Notes: generated from the sequence alone by a model not told the origin. A stretch of 64,000 nt of DNA from Bathynomus jamesi (GCA_023014485.1 JAJOZX010002574.1:292501-356500); one strand, 5' to 3'; positions 21,341 through 32,914 are shown, counted from the first letter of the stretch. Made by a program: numbers and translations.

Positions 21341-22178
21341 GCCACGTGCCAGTTATGTTGATGCCTCTTTTTTCATGGTTTCACCCAGCTAGACAAGAAT
21401 CAGTTCTTATAACTCAATTGGTAAAAATAAAGGAATAGGTTATTTTAATATATATATTAAAAGGCAAATTGTCTTAAAAATAGCAGATATTATAGATCTC
21501 AGTGAGACAAATCTAATGGTACTTTTCTCAACACTCTAGCTCAAACAGTTCCAAAGAAATGGCACTCCAAAGTTTGGTAGAAAAAGGTACTTGGTCAAAA
21601 TGGAGGTAGGTATGGTCAATTGAAATGGCTGCAGTGTCTATACTAACTTAATACTAAAAATCTTCTTCTAGGTTAAGGTAGACATGTGTATCCAAAATTG
21701 GGTGAAAGGAGAAAAAAATCGGTTGTGACATCAAATGACCTACACAAGATCAAAGGTCAAAAATAAGATCAAATTTTTTTACCACTGAGGTAAAATATGA
21801 ATAGAAACAAAGTTGTAGATCTGCTTAAAGGCTTTAAAATAGTGTTTAAATGGTCTCTGTAAGTGCAATAGGAGCGGAGATATTTCATGTTGAAATATGT
21901 ATGACCTTGGAAATTGACTTTTTTTTTTTACAAAATTTGAATGGCCATATCTCCGGAACCATATGACCTAGTGTTGAAACAAGTGCCATTCTTTTTTTCT
22001 CACCGAGGTCTATAAGTGTGCCAATTTTCAAAAAAATTGGTGATGGTCACGTTTTTCTGACCCAAAATTCCATTGAACTGACATGGAATGACCCATATAC
22101 AGTAGACCCTCGCCATTCATGGGTTTTTGTTTATGGATCTGCTTATTCATGATAAATTTATTGTGGCAACCCCTAGCA

Positions 22179-22749
22179 CAGGGGTCCCCAACCCTGTGCC
22201 CGTGAGCACCATGGTGCCCGCCGACCCTTTTGCGTGTGCCCGCCACTGACTGACTACGATTGATAAGTTTTTATTTAAATTTTTAATAAAATGTTAAGTA
22301 TGTTACATATTTTAAATATTTAGTTACTAAATATTTAAAATATGTAACAACTTAACATTTTATTAAATTTTAGTAGTTAATTACAGAAACAGATGCTCAT
22401 TTATTTGAAAATAATTATTTCTTTATAAATAAATTAAGTTATCATTTTGATAATTTTTCTAAGATTCTTCGTTAGCCCATCCTTGTTTTTTTTTGTGTAT
22501 TATGTTCATTATTTTACAAAGGAATTAAATGTTTTTTTGTGTATCATGTTCATTATTTTACATAGGAATTAAATGTTTTTTTTGTGCATTATACCTATTC
22601 ATTATTTTACATACGAATTAAATGTTTTTTGTGCATTATGTTCATTATTAAGTCCAACTATAAATTTGCCTTGAAAAAGTAAATGGTGCCCGCCGCACTA
22701 CCGGTAGTCTTGAATGTGCTCTTCAGCACAAAAAGGTTGGGGACCCATG
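22179..22749. mobile_element. hAT MITE (571 bp) nested in the Tigger MITE
   Basis: Tips CAGGGGTCCCCAACC and GGTTGGGGACCCATG with a perfect 8-bp duplication CCCTAGCA (22171-22178 and 22750-22757). It contains an inner palindrome (about 22280-22375, around TTTAGTTACTAAA) and a tandem repeat at 22490-22660. Confidence 0.92.
22490..22660. repeat. Tandem repeat, ~45-bp unit, about 3.6 copies
   Basis: A unit built on TGTTCATTATTTTACA then AGGAATTAAATG and a T-run, repeated with small changes. Confidence 0.8.
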
Positions 22750-23307
22750 CCCTAGCAGATCACAGCCCAGGCACTTGACTATTTGTGGGTTGCAGTGAGC
22801 AAAGTAGTTCCCATGGAAGAATACAGGTACCATTTTATCTCCCACATAGCATCAGTTTGTGCCTGCCAGCATCCTGCATTAATAACCTTTTGATCATGGC
22901 ATCTAAGAGAAAATCATCTCCATCCAACATCATCATCATCGCATCAAGTTTATTACCATTACAATATTACAGGTATGGTACAATTTATTAAGAGGGTGGT
23001 GTTTTATTTTTATTGCAGGTATTTTTATTCTTAACCCATTTTTTTCAATAAAGTATATACCGCATAAACACTGCACAAACTCATATGTATAAAGGGTAAA
23101 ATTTTTTAGACTAAGTACCTAACCCTATTTTCCCCATAAGCATTTAGGTTCGCGCATCATGGATTTGCCATTCATAATGAAATCCAAAAATGTAACCCCA
23201 CAAACAGTGAGGGTCTAGTGTACACAAAATTTGCTCCTTGATTATATAAAACTTTTTATATAAGAAAAAGGTCACAATGCTTTTAATATTCCGCATTAAA
23301 TACAAAC

Positions 23308-23421
23308 CTTTTCCCACTCAGTTTCAGGATTAGTTTCCCGAGGTGATTTAAAATTCTCTTCTTTCACCTTAATATCTTCAATTTCTTCATGTATATCTTC
23401 ATTTTTAATTTCAACTTCCAT
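23308..23421 (-). CDS. Host gene exon 1: acidic N-terminal tail, probable start
   Basis: Minus strand; ATG at 23421, donor AAG then GTTTGT below 23308, 38 codons, ending in phase 0. It reads MEVEIKNEDIHEEIEDIKV, then KEENFKSPRETN and PETEWEK. The tail is strongly acidic and carries sumoylation-type psi-K-x-E motifs (IKNE, VKEE); exon 3 has IKME. Such tails often precede zinc-finger arrays in arthropod transcription factors, so a nuclear regulator is a reasonable guess, but no DNA-binding domain is in the window. The ATG follows a run of A residues and an in-frame short upstream frame (23434-23490). The next exon (14411-14509) joins in frame across an 8.8-kb intron. Confidence 0.65.
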
Positions 23422-23433
23422 TTTTTTTTTTTT

Positions 23434-23490
23434 TCAGAGATTAATTTCAAAAACCGACTTAATAGCTAAATCCTTCGATTCTACAGCCAT
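23434..23490 (-). other. In-frame upstream short ORF of host gene
   Basis: The ATG at 23490 opens 18 codons (MAVESKDLAIKSVFEINL) ending in TGA at 23434-23436. Four Lys codons (A-run) then lead in the same frame to the exon 1 ATG. It may be a true upstream ORF, or the original N-terminus cut off by one nonsense change. Confidence 0.5.
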
Positions 23491-24068
23491 TTATACTTAA
23501 AGATAATTTAGTTATGGTTAGTTATGGTGCATATCCATTTTCTAAATCACTCTTAAAATATTTAAAGCTGAAATACTGGAAAAAAAATTACAAAATTCAA
23601 CTAAACAAACTAAGCTAGGCCTACAACTTAGTAACTTTAAAATTTTAAATTTCTTTAAACTTTAGTAACTGTGAAACCAAATAATTATTATTAAATGTAA
23701 TGCAGCTAGGCCTAAGCTAGCTTAACAAGATGGGACATAATTTCAATCTCAACAATGTCAAACTAAAGTAAACTATTTAATAAAATTTGTCCTCATTAAA
23801 AACTTTTAAAACCAATATAAATAATTAAGATTTACTGCAGGCCCAAGCTGAATTGCCTTAAATTATACTATAAGACTTAGGTCTAGCAACTTTTAGATTA
23901 CTTATGCCTAAATACGGTATTAACCCTTTAACGCCAAACATTTTTGTAGGGTTAAGTCTAAATGTGTGTATTTGAAACGGTACGTATTCAACCCAGTTGG
24001 CATTGGAGAGTTAAAATAGCTAGCCTACACAATTAAATTATAGTATTTGCATTATATATAGTTATATA
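23491..24068. other. Probable 5' flank of host gene, AT-rich
   Basis: No gene. It should contain the host promoter if exon 1 is first, but no confident TATA box or initiator is assigned. A small TTAA-flanked repeat lies at 23924-24010. Confidence 0.4.
23924..24010. mobile_element. Possible piggyBac-type MITE (87 bp)
   Basis: TTAA at 23920-23923 and 24011-24014 with diverged tips: CCCTTTAACGCCAA versus CTCTCCAATGCCAA read inward (10 of 14 match). It is similar in size and kind to the MITE at 4934-5027. Confidence 0.5.
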
Positions 24069-24233
24069 CAAAGGCATGCTGAAAAGTAATGCCTCTTATT
24101 TTTTTTTCTCCAAAACAGGTTCATGTAGCTGGATGAACTGAAGTGCAATCAATATAGCTATATGTTCTTCCTGCCCATTGCTGTGAAGTTTCTTAGTTCT
24201 ACCACCAGAGCTCTCAGGGCAACATCAGTCAAT

Positions 24234-25350
24234 ATGGAAGATGGTGAGAACACAATGTCACTGTGGTTAAAATGGCATGCAGTTATCAAGTTTTTGACTA
24301 CAGAAAACATTCCACCTATCAGCATTCACCAGTGAATGAAAGCTGTGTATGATGATGGTGTAGATGCGAGTACTGTTCACCACTGGGTTGTGTGTAGGGT
24401 TGCCAGACATCCCATATTTTATGGGACAGTCCCGCATTTGATAAAAAAATCCAGCATTCAAAATGTCCCACAAAAAATATTTTTTAAGCAAATTTTTTAA
24501 GGATGAATTGATTTAGAATTTCAATATTATGTATAGTAATTTCAATTTATTCATGATGTTTAATTGTTAAATATTATTGTAATAAAATTTTTCTAATTTT
24601 GTTTGTTGTAACCATTGAAGAAATCTAGTTTCAATTTGAAAAAAAATTTGGCCTTAAAAAAAAGGAATTTTTTTGTCCCGTATGGGCATTTGAAAAATCT
24701 GGTAACCCTAGCTGTGTGTGTGGCTGATGCAGACATTGGACATGCCAAACTGCATGCTGAACCACACAGCAGGAGACCACAAACAGCAACTGATGAGGAT
24801 CACCAACAACACACCAATGAGATGATCAAACAGAATTGCCACATATCTTGGCAAACACTAGCTACAGTACCAATTTTGGCATTTCACACGAGTGGGTGCA
24901 GGCTATTGTTGCTAATCTTGGGTACAGAAAAGTGTGTGCAATATGGGTTCCCAGCTGACTGATGCAATGAAGGAGAGGTGGATGGAAGTTGCCAGAGAGT
25001 TGTTGTTGCAACATGAAAGCAATGAATTCTTATGCAGCATTGTGACTGAAAATGAAAACCGAGTTCACCATTACAACCCAGAAGGCAAGGGAGTGTCAAT
25101 GGAATACTGTCACAAAAGTTCACCAGGATCAAAAAGTTAAAAATCCAAACATCTGCTGGGAAACTCATGCTTACTGTTTTCTGGGATGTTAATGGTGTTT
25201 TCCATTCAGAATTCATGCCAACTGGTACCACCATTAACTCTTGTGCTCTGCATTAAAACTCTGGAGAGATTGAAAGCACAGATTCAGAGTTCACCCTGAC
25301 ATTCAGATGGTTCTCCTCCAGTATGACAATGTGCGACCTCACACAAGTGC
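24234..25350 (+). pseudogene. Mariner transposase, interrupted and frameshifted
   Basis: The ATG at 24234 begins the paired-like N-terminus (VIKFLTTENIPPISIHQ, then a TGA, then MKAVYDDGVDASTVHHW). The hAT MITE interrupts, and coding resumes at 24719 (HAEPHSRRPQTATDEDHQ). After a slip near 24950 comes MKERWMEVARELLLQHE with the first Asp position mutated (VTENENRVHHYNPEGKG; Asp or Glu expected after Thr). Next are KLMLTVFWDVNGVFHSEFM and, in another frame, MVLLQYDNVRPHTS with the second Asp. The third Asp region is missing. Confidence 0.75.
24395..24710. mobile_element. hAT MITE (316 bp)
   Basis: Tips TAGGGTTGCCAGAC and CTGGTAACCCTA; flanks GTTGTGTG (24387-24394) and GCTGTGTG (24711-24718), 7 of 8 matching. 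It splits the mariner gene. Confidence 0.85.
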
Positions 25351-25400
25351 ACTAACTACAGCAGAACAATCTTATGCAAAAAACCAGCAGTCTGTTTTCA

Positions 25401-25807
25401 TCTCTTAGTTTTGATTTAAAATTGTTTAACCTCTCAACAACAATTAATACATTCCATAGCTAAAAAGGCACTAGTTAGCTATTTATAAAATAGTGAAATG
25501 AAGACATTATTTTTTATCAAGCTCTACACTACACCAGAAATTTAAAGAACCATTTGCAGCAATTTTTGTCAACCAATTATGATGAAATTTGTTTCTCCCA
25601 CCACACAAACTCATTATTATTAGTTTTATAATTATAAAAATCATACCAGTATATAATAAAGTTACAGTTCCCAAAAATGGGGATAATTTTAAATTGGCAT
25701 TTCCTTTAAAAATAAAGGAAACATAGAAAGACAATTTAAATGATGAGTGAGCAAAAACACAGTGACCTATGATCAGTTAGGATTGTAACTAAGTAATACA
25801 ATGTTAT
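25401..25807. other. AT-rich spacer, no gene seen
   Basis: No repeats or coding signal recognised between the mariner relic and the hAT element. A 75-codon minus-strand frame here has no recognisable features. Confidence 0.4.
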
Positions 25808-25815
25808 ATTTACAC

Positions 25816-27080
25816 TAGTGATGTAGCAGATGTCATTTTTTTCACATCCGTGGATGCGGATGGGGATGAGGATGTTTGATTTCAACATCCGCGGATGCGG
25901 ATGCGGATGTCTACATTTTCGTTATTTTTTAGGATATATTCGAGATTTGTTGTGTTTAACGTATATAATAAGTTATTATATATAGAGAGCTGTAGCTATA
26001 ATGTAGTATAATTGATTAATTGTACAATAATTGCTGTACTTTTCTCTGAACATATAAAATAATATCAAGCATCTAACTAATATAGAAATCAATTAGTGAA
26101 TTCATCTGCAAATAAATTCGTTATATTTTGTTGAGTTTCAGCCACAATTAGAAACCATAATTGTGTTACCAGGATGCGGGACGTGAACCCAACTCAAATG
26201 CACCCCACCGACCTCTTTCCCCAACCTCCACCCTTATAGAAAGAGATCTTTAATTAGCTTGATAACTATTTATATTAAGTTTAAAGTTTTATTAGGCATA
26301 TTTATAAATGAGTAATTAAAATAAAGTAAACTAAGATGTTCATCGTTTAATGTTCAAACTTAATTATAGGAAGGTTATGCTTAAGGAACATTAATTTTTC
26401 TGCCTTTTCTGCTGCCAGTCTGTTTCTCTTTTCATCATATATTAATCCAGCACTGCTAAATAATCTCTCACTTGGTACGTTTGTTGGAGGACAGGCTAAA
26501 TGTTTCCTTGCAAGTTTACTCAAGTATGGATAGATATTCTGCGTATTTTTCCACCAACTAATAGGATTGTCACATGCAGCCAGGCATTTTTCTTGGTGAT
26601 AGCTCTCGATCATTTTTACTACATCTTTTGACATCGTGTAGGTCTCGTCATTGCTGCTTGACTCAAGAAACTGAGAGACAGATTCTGTGATAGATTTGCT
26701 TGTTGAAGGTGTTGGTTCTGTCACTGAAACTTTTATTCTTTTGGTGGGTGGCGAAGCGACAGATTCAAGAGATTGAAGCTCTTCAACTGCTTTGCCAAGT
26801 GATGATTTAACTCGTTCTAATGTACTAGGTGAAAATAACTTAGCTTTGTAACGTGGATCTAAGTAGGTTGCAAGAGAGTAACTTCATACAAGAACAGCCT
26901 CTCATCTTGTCGCTTGCATCACTTTTGCGCACAATGAACTAGTTCTATTAATATAGTAGAATTTGATAATTTCCGCTTATTAATGACATTTTATCTCAAC
27001 GGTCCACATCCGCACGACATCCGCAGTCCAAAGTGCGGATGCGAGAAAATGTGCGGATGCGGATGTGACCTACATCACTA
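25816..27080 (-). mobile_element. hAT element (internal deletion), TAGTGATGTA tips
   Basis: Tips TAGTGATGTA (25816) and TACATCACTA (27080) with a perfect 8-bp duplication ATTTACAC (25808-25815, 27081-27088). Clusters of GCGGATG/CATCCGC heptamers lie just inside both ends (25845-25912 and 27005-27068). They are typical subterminal transposase-binding repeats. Confidence 0.92.
26347..26883 (-). pseudogene. hAT transposase C-terminal part
   Basis: The minus-strand frame opens near 26883 with ATYLDPRYKAKLF, typical of the ZBED-like hAT lineage, runs through a Ser/Thr-rich linker, and ends with the dimerisation domain. That domain has SWWKNTQNIYPYLSKLAR, then CPPTNVPSERLFSSAG and RNRLAAEKAEKLMFLKHN. 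SER in VPSERLFS includes the conserved Glu of hAT transposases. The N-terminal half with the BED finger and first catalytic Asp is missing, so the copy is non-autonomous. The frame itself is undamaged over its length, suggesting a fairly recent deletion derivative. Confidence 0.85.
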
Positions 27081-27380
27081 ATTTACACACACACATCATT
27101 TTGAAATGTCCAATCTTATATCAATTGCTGAAAATCACTCGCTCAATGCCAATATAATGGCAACAAGTAGCTATAGCCAGATAATTTCAACATGTCAAAA
27201 AAGTAGGAACTTTAAAGGGAAGTAGCATAAAAGTAGGAAGGGTAGCTATATGAAAGGTTGAAAAAAGTAGCACAGACAGACTGTGGCTGTGTGTATGATA
27301 AGTGTTAAAAGATTAGACCCTATTTTTTACTTCCAATTACACTGAAAATGCTTCAAAAGAATCAGTTGCTTGGAGACAAC

Positions 27381-27409
27381 CAGGATTGGTGATTTTTTTT
27401 TTTTTTTTT

Positions 27410-27450
<41 letters not shown>

Positions 27451-28626
27451 GATTTTTAAAAAAAATTCTCTGTGTTCAAGATACACTGAAACAAGAAGTC
27501 AAAAAAGATCCTTTTCATTCCTATAAGTTCCTGTAGCACTAATAACATGAAGTAGTTGAAGCAAACTATTGTATTAACTATTTAAACAGCTAAGTCATCT
27601 TCGAGGTTGGATAAGAAATATAAAGTTCTATAAAATTGCAAGTTAGGCTATGAAGGCTTACTGTATATATCATTCCTTTTGTGCATTTCTTCATTTAATT
27701 AATTTTCTCTCTTTATTCCCATTTGAGAACATGTTTTTTGACATTATTTATACATACAATATATACTCCAGTGTATTCTAAAAAGATAGTATACCATGTT
27801 GTGACATGTTTATCAAAAACTCCTTTGTGCATTTCTTCATTTAATTAATTTTCTCTCTTTATTCCCATTTGAGAACATGTTTTTTGACATTATTTATACA
27901 TACAATATATACTCCAGTGTATTCTAAAAAGATAGTATACCATGTTGTGACATGTTTATCAAAAACTCCTTTGTGCTATACTGTTGGAACTCGCAAAACT
28001 GTCAGTGCTCCACCATACTGCAGAAGTCACACATACTGAAGTGCTCTCAGAGTTTACCTAATTTTAGTAAGTAGCTAGATTTATTTGAAGATTATTAATT
28101 TAGTTTCCAATATAAGGTATATTCTTTTATAAGTCTTCCAGGGAAATATTAAATACTAGGGTATATATTTAGATTTTGTACAGGTACTTACCTTATTTGA
28201 ACATAATTTGATAAAGAACCATTTTCAATCATCAGGCTATTACTGTGGTTGGCAGTTAACGAGTTAACTGGCTCTCATGATTGTCACAATTTACTATTCT
28301 GTTCAACCAGATACAAGGAGATTCAACAGAAGCTAATGTGTCCTTTATGAGAGTCAACCTTTCTGGATGGAAGTCTGACCCTATATGGAAGTACTACAAT
28401 AAAATACCAATTTTATAACCTTGTTTTATTGAAAAATAAACAGCAAAGTTCATTACCATTCTTTATGTATTACCTATACTGTAGTGATTAATTAGTAGTT
28501 TTCATGTTTTATAATTTTTTTATTTTTATTCTCATAGCTATACCCTACTGATTTAAATCAGCAATTTCTTTTTAAATAATTTTTTAAATCATGATCTAAA
28601 TCAGTGATTTAAATCAACCAACCCTG
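27381..28626. mobile_element. hAT-like non-autonomous element, 1.25 kb
   Basis: Tips CAGGATTGGTGATTT (27381) and AAATCAACCAACCCTG (ending 28626). TTGGAGAC occurs at 27370-27377 and 28627-28634, an 8-bp duplication with three extra bases at the left junction. It contains T/A homopolymer runs (27392-27446), AAATCA-type repeats at the right end, and a 146-bp exact tandem duplication. Confidence 0.75.
27681..27972. repeat. Exact 146-bp tandem duplication
   Basis: Units start at 27681 and 27827 (GTGCATTTCTTCATTTAATT). A third start at 27973 has only the first few bases. I see no difference between the two copies. Confidence 0.9.
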
Positions 28627-30016
28627 TTGGAGACACTAGCACCAGACCTCAAAAAAGAAGCTGGGTCATTCCAGGACAAATCAGGCATTGCCTGAAACCA
28701 TACCCACTTACTCTTCTATATGACTTAGTCAATGACATTGCGTATTTTTACCTCTAAGTTGTGTATTTTTCCCCTTCATTAGATGGTGGAGGAGGTTAAA
28801 AAAACATTCTATTTGCTGGACTTTGAACTTACGTCATTATGCCTGTTTTACTTATCAAGCTCACTTATAACATGTTTTCCTTGACTTACAAGTGGATTAA
28901 GTATAGCTATAAGATAACTTATTAGTGTTTTCCTAAAACTTAATATTAATAATAACTGTCTCAACTTTGTCAATCTTCAAAGGCAAAAAAAATACTGCTA
29001 GTATAGTTATGTTTTATTGAACAAATTAAGACATTACTTGAATAAAAATAATTGCTATACAATACATTAAATCAAACATTTTTGGTACCTAGCCTAATTC
29101 TCAGTATCATGTATTTCAAAGATATACACAACTCTGGCACCAGATTGAATATTAGGAGTTGACATTTCATGAAGGATGTTTTTGGCTTCTACCCAACAAT
29201 CATCATCTTTATTAGTTGGGAAATAAATCTATTGTTTTTGTTGGAAATAAGAGGAGTTAGAAACTTTATTTTATAATCTTGGAATTCTTCTGAATAATCT
29301 AAAATGATTCTTAGATATTTTCTACCATCATAAATACATGCAACATACTTTCCCACAGGAAATTTTTGCTCATTTGATAAATCTGGACTCATGTCCGAGT
29401 CACCTTGTTCAGAGGTCATAACCCTAACAACATTGTAGTCATTGGAGTCTGAAACTAAATAAGCTTTAATGTGACTCTGAGACAATGGCACAATTCTGTG
29501 AAAATCTCATGTGCCCTTCACGTCACTACTTTTTCAAACCTACTACTGAGTTTTGTTTTATCATGATTTATTTGTTCTTTTGTAATGAATTTAAACTTGA
29601 AGGACTCAAAATTTTGTGTACAAGTCATAAAAACTCTGTGGAGACAAGATGTGTCCTGTTGTTGTTCTTTGCAAACTAGTTTTAGCTGCTGCTCTCTTCA
29701 CACTTCCTCCAATGCCATCAGACATTTTTGCCATGACTAGTGGCAAAAAAGTTTCACTTTGCCTTTATACCAAAATCTGTTTCATGATGGCATAAATTGC
29801 TAACATTAAAATGGTTTTTATTATCCAGCACAACCATCAGAAAAATATTTCATTGTTTTCACATTAGGAAATCTCACTTTAATGTCTTGAACTAAAAATT
29901 GTTGAAATGTATATATACACTGCTGTGGTGTAATGATCTAAACTATCACAATACAATAGCTAGTGTGGCTCAATTTACCATCTTCCATTTTATATACAAC
30001 CATTGGGTGCAATGTA

Positions 30017-31285
30017 TCAGGTCATCCCATAAGTAATGTCATTTTTTACGATAGATTAAGTTTAAACTAGTCCTACTCAGATTAAGCATAAATTTTCCAA
30101 AGGTTATATCTAAGAGGAGATCTATCGTGTTTCGCTACATACTTTGCAGACCTTGACCAGTGAAGATGTGTATTTTGCTTTATGTGAATCCCTCATAAAC
30201 ATGGCAGTACAGAAGAGCATATAATGCTTTACAAGTTCAAAAAAGGGAATAGTGCTAATGAAGCAACGCAAAACATTCAGGACGTTTATGGCAATGATAT
30301 TCTGCATGTGAGGAAATGTCAAAGATGGTTTCAAAAGTTTAGGAATGGTGACTGCTGTTTGACGGATGCAGCATGCTCTGGACACCCTGCTGAGTTTGAT
30401 GATGACCTGCTGTTAGCTGCACTTGAAGACTGTTCAACAACTGTCGAAGAATTGTCCCAGAAACTCAATTCATCCCCATCCATCAACATTTGCAACAACT
30501 CAGGAAAGTGCCTAAATTAGGAAAATGGGTGCCACATGAATTGTCAGTTGACGATCTGAGGGTGTGGGTAAACATTAGCACAGCTCTTCATTCCTGTGAA
30601 CTCCAAGATCCATTTTTGCACCATTTAGTGACTGGTGATGCAAAGTGGATACTGTACCAGAATGTTAAGCACCATTGACAGTGGGTTTGTGCCGGACAAC
30701 CAGCAACACCACAGCCAAAACCAAATCTTCACCCTTGGAAGGTGTTGCTTAGTGTTTGGTGGGATAAAGGTGGTGTAATACACTTTGAAACCTTACCACA
30801 CAACCAAACAATCACCACTCAAGTCTACTGTCAACAACTGGATCGATTGAACACTGCACTAAAAGAAAAGAGACCACCTTTGGTTAATCGGAAAGGAATC
30901 GTGTTCTACCACGACAATGCATGTCCTCATACCACTCGGATCACTTCTGCAAAAATTGAGGAGCTTGGGTGGGAAAAACTTCCACATCCTCCATATTCTC
31001 CAGACCTTACACCTTCAGATTATCATCTCTTCAGGAGTCTGCAAAACTATCTTGACAAGAAACAGTATATACTTCTTTAGCTGCACACCAGTCTTTGTAT
31101 GTTTTTTTGCCTCAAAACCGCCTGAATTTTATAAACATGGCACTGAAAAGCTTGTAGGACATTGGCAGAGTGTCATTGATTCTGATGAAAACTATATACT
31201 AGATTAAAAAAGTTTCAGTTTTTTTATTTTTTTGTCCTTCAAATTCTGATCTAAAAAAAATGGCATTACTTATGGGATGACCTGA
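30017..31285 (+). mobile_element. Mariner element, full length (1269 bp)
   Basis: Tips TCAGGTCATCCCATAAGTAA (30017) and its complement ending at 31285, flanked by TA (30015-30016, 31286-31287). It is inserted directly after the EFHWTNEQ codons of the TE-B gene. Confidence 0.92.
30201..31200 (+). pseudogene. DD34D mariner transposase, frameshifted
   Basis: A TA-specific cut-and-paste transposase. An ATG near 30201 (MAVQKS) is followed by a stop after seven codons; the reading resumes at the ATG 30224 with MLYKFKKGNSANEATQNI, then RKCQRWFQKFRNGD and SGHPAEFDDD. A slip near 30490 leads to VPKLGKWVPHELS. The catalytic triad is VTGDAKWILY (Asp 1), VFYHDNACPHT (Asp 2) and YSPDLTPSDYHLF (Asp 3), with 34 residues between the second and third. 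A TGA near 30676 replaces an expected Arg codon, and the 3' end is slipped near 31070. All three catalytic Asp codons survive. Confidence 0.85.
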
Positions 31286-32914
31286 TAACTTGTTCGTTTG
31301 TCCAATGGAACTCTGTGGTGCATCTTGAGTGATAAAAGAATAGTTCTCAGAAAAGTCTCCCAGTACTAAAACTTCATCTTCACTGAGATTTTGTTTAAGG
31401 GTCTTCATGTAGAGGCTTTGACTCTTGGCTATATAATGATGATGAGTAAGAGAATAAATTGATTCTGAAAATTTTTCAATGAATTCCTCCGCTGTAACAG
31501 TTACATTTGACAAAGTTGCCCTGTCAGTGCTGGTCCACTGGTCATATTCAATTGAATCCCTGGAAGTCAGTACATTTAATGTGTTCAAATAGTTATCTAC
31601 ACCAGCAACACCAGGACATTCTCTACACTGGTTACACATTTAATGTTGTCCACATCGCAGACATTTTCTTGAATCAATGAATGATAAGTCAAGTCCTTGT
31701 CACCAATTGCTGAAACCATTAATTTGGGGTTCTGGTGATAGGTACAAATACAAACTGTGTGTGTACCTGTACCTCCAGCAATAACATACCATTTGGGTCT
31801 AAGAGCTGCAAATGTTGAAAAACTTATACTTGAGTCAGTTTCTTTATACCTAAGATACAGTTCTTTCAAATTACTGAGTAAGAAGATGCTTTTGTTTGTA
31901 AATTTTGTTTCCATCTTTATCTCTGATACTAACACAGTCCTTTTTTCCTGGATACACCCAACTAAATTCTGGGTCCTCATAAAGAGCTGTCACAGAAATA
32001 GTTTCATCACTTATCTTTTTCCCTTTACTGTATTTGGGAACATTTGGCAATATTCCATACTGTTGCTTCATGCTCCTAGTTCTTTCAACAAGATAGCTAC
32101 TAGCCCCAAAGAACTCTTGAGTTTTTGAGATCATGTATGGGGATAGAGTAAGAATCTGCAACCTTCTTTGGTAAGAAAGAGTTGAGTGCTTCAGCAAGCT
32201 CCCATCATAGTTTTGTATCTATTAGATAAATAAAAGGTAGGGGATATCAGAATTTTCTTAAATTGAAATTATTAACTTAATGTACTCTAAAATCAGGACC
32301 TAAATAGAAAAAATATGATATCTACCCTCCATGGATATTTTTCAGACATTGTTAAAATGGTGTGATTGTGTTCTGTATGTAAGAATGATATTGAAGAAAA
32401 GTTAGGCTATAGAAATTTAAAACATTAAAATTATATATGTCAAGAGTCTTTAATTGTGACCATGAGTTGTTAATTTAGTTGAATTTGAGCAATCCTTACC
32501 TTTCCAATTCTTTTTCCATGCATAATCTCTTGGATGTAGATACTCTCTCATCCACAGATGCTGAAAAAAACTGTTCAAAATTGTTTTTCAAAGTAGATAC
32601 ACACTTGTCATATTTGTCTGATGCTTTTTTTTATATCCTGTCAAGTGTTCATACCATCTGAAATTAGACATCATCCAAAATTTAGAATTACTGTTAAGTT
32701 ACAGCAACAAATTTTCATAATTTAATAACTAATCAGAATTCATTTATTGTACGGTACATAATTTTTTTGCAATTCCTTAAATTGTTAAAGAATGTTATGT
32801 TTACAAGTTTGATAAAACTGCATTATTTTGATAACCTATGAAACAATGTATACACAAAAATAAAGAGTTTAGATGACTTTTTAAAATAATATAATGCATT
32901 TTCTGATAACTATA

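Larger units (their letters stand above)
14892..22094 (+). mobile_element. TE-A: large DNA transposon with ~610-bp inverted repeats
   Basis: The left end (GAGTCATTCCATGTCAG at 14892) and right end (GGGTCATTCCATGTCAG read inward from 22094) are the tips of inverted repeats of about 610 bp (14892-15505 and 21478-22094) with good similarity throughout. The flanking 4 bp are ATAC and ATAT, a possible 4-bp duplication with one mismatch. Removing the nested hAT insertion leaves about 2.8 kb with one decayed gene at 20426-21340. TE-B at 28663-41401 has the same tip and the same protein family. The superfamily is uncertain; 4-bp duplications recall Sola elements. Confidence 0.8.
22100..23220. mobile_element. 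pogo/Tigger-type non-autonomous element
   Basis: Tips CAGTAGACCCTCGCC (22100) and CACTAGACCCTCACTG read inward from 23220, flanked by TA (22098-22099, 23221-23222). No transposase remains. It begins six bases beyond the right end of TE-A and contains a hAT MITE. Confidence 0.8.
24069..25400 (+). mobile_element. Mariner relic, right end lost
   Basis: The left tip is TA then CAAAGGCATGCTGAAAAG, followed by TAATGCCTC as in many mariners. No matching right tip was found after the coding remnant. A hAT MITE interrupts at 24395-24710. Confidence 0.65.

Noticed and set aside
14888..22098. Firm 4-bp TSD for TE-A
   Set aside because: ATAC versus ATAT has one mismatch and lies near TA repeats; only the AGCT pair of TE-B is convincing.
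22028..22246. His/Gly-rich minus-strand protein
   Set aside because: It spans the boundary of TE-A, the Tigger MITE and the hAT MITE tip; the frame is accidental.
23422..23437. Plus-strand splice acceptor (T14 then CAG)
   Set aside because: It looks ideal but no coding exon follows on the plus strand; the run is the A-run before the minus-strand ATG.
26347..26883. Domesticated host ZBED gene
   Set aside because: It lies between hAT tips with a perfect 8-bp TSD and lacks the N-terminal half, so it is a transposon remnant.
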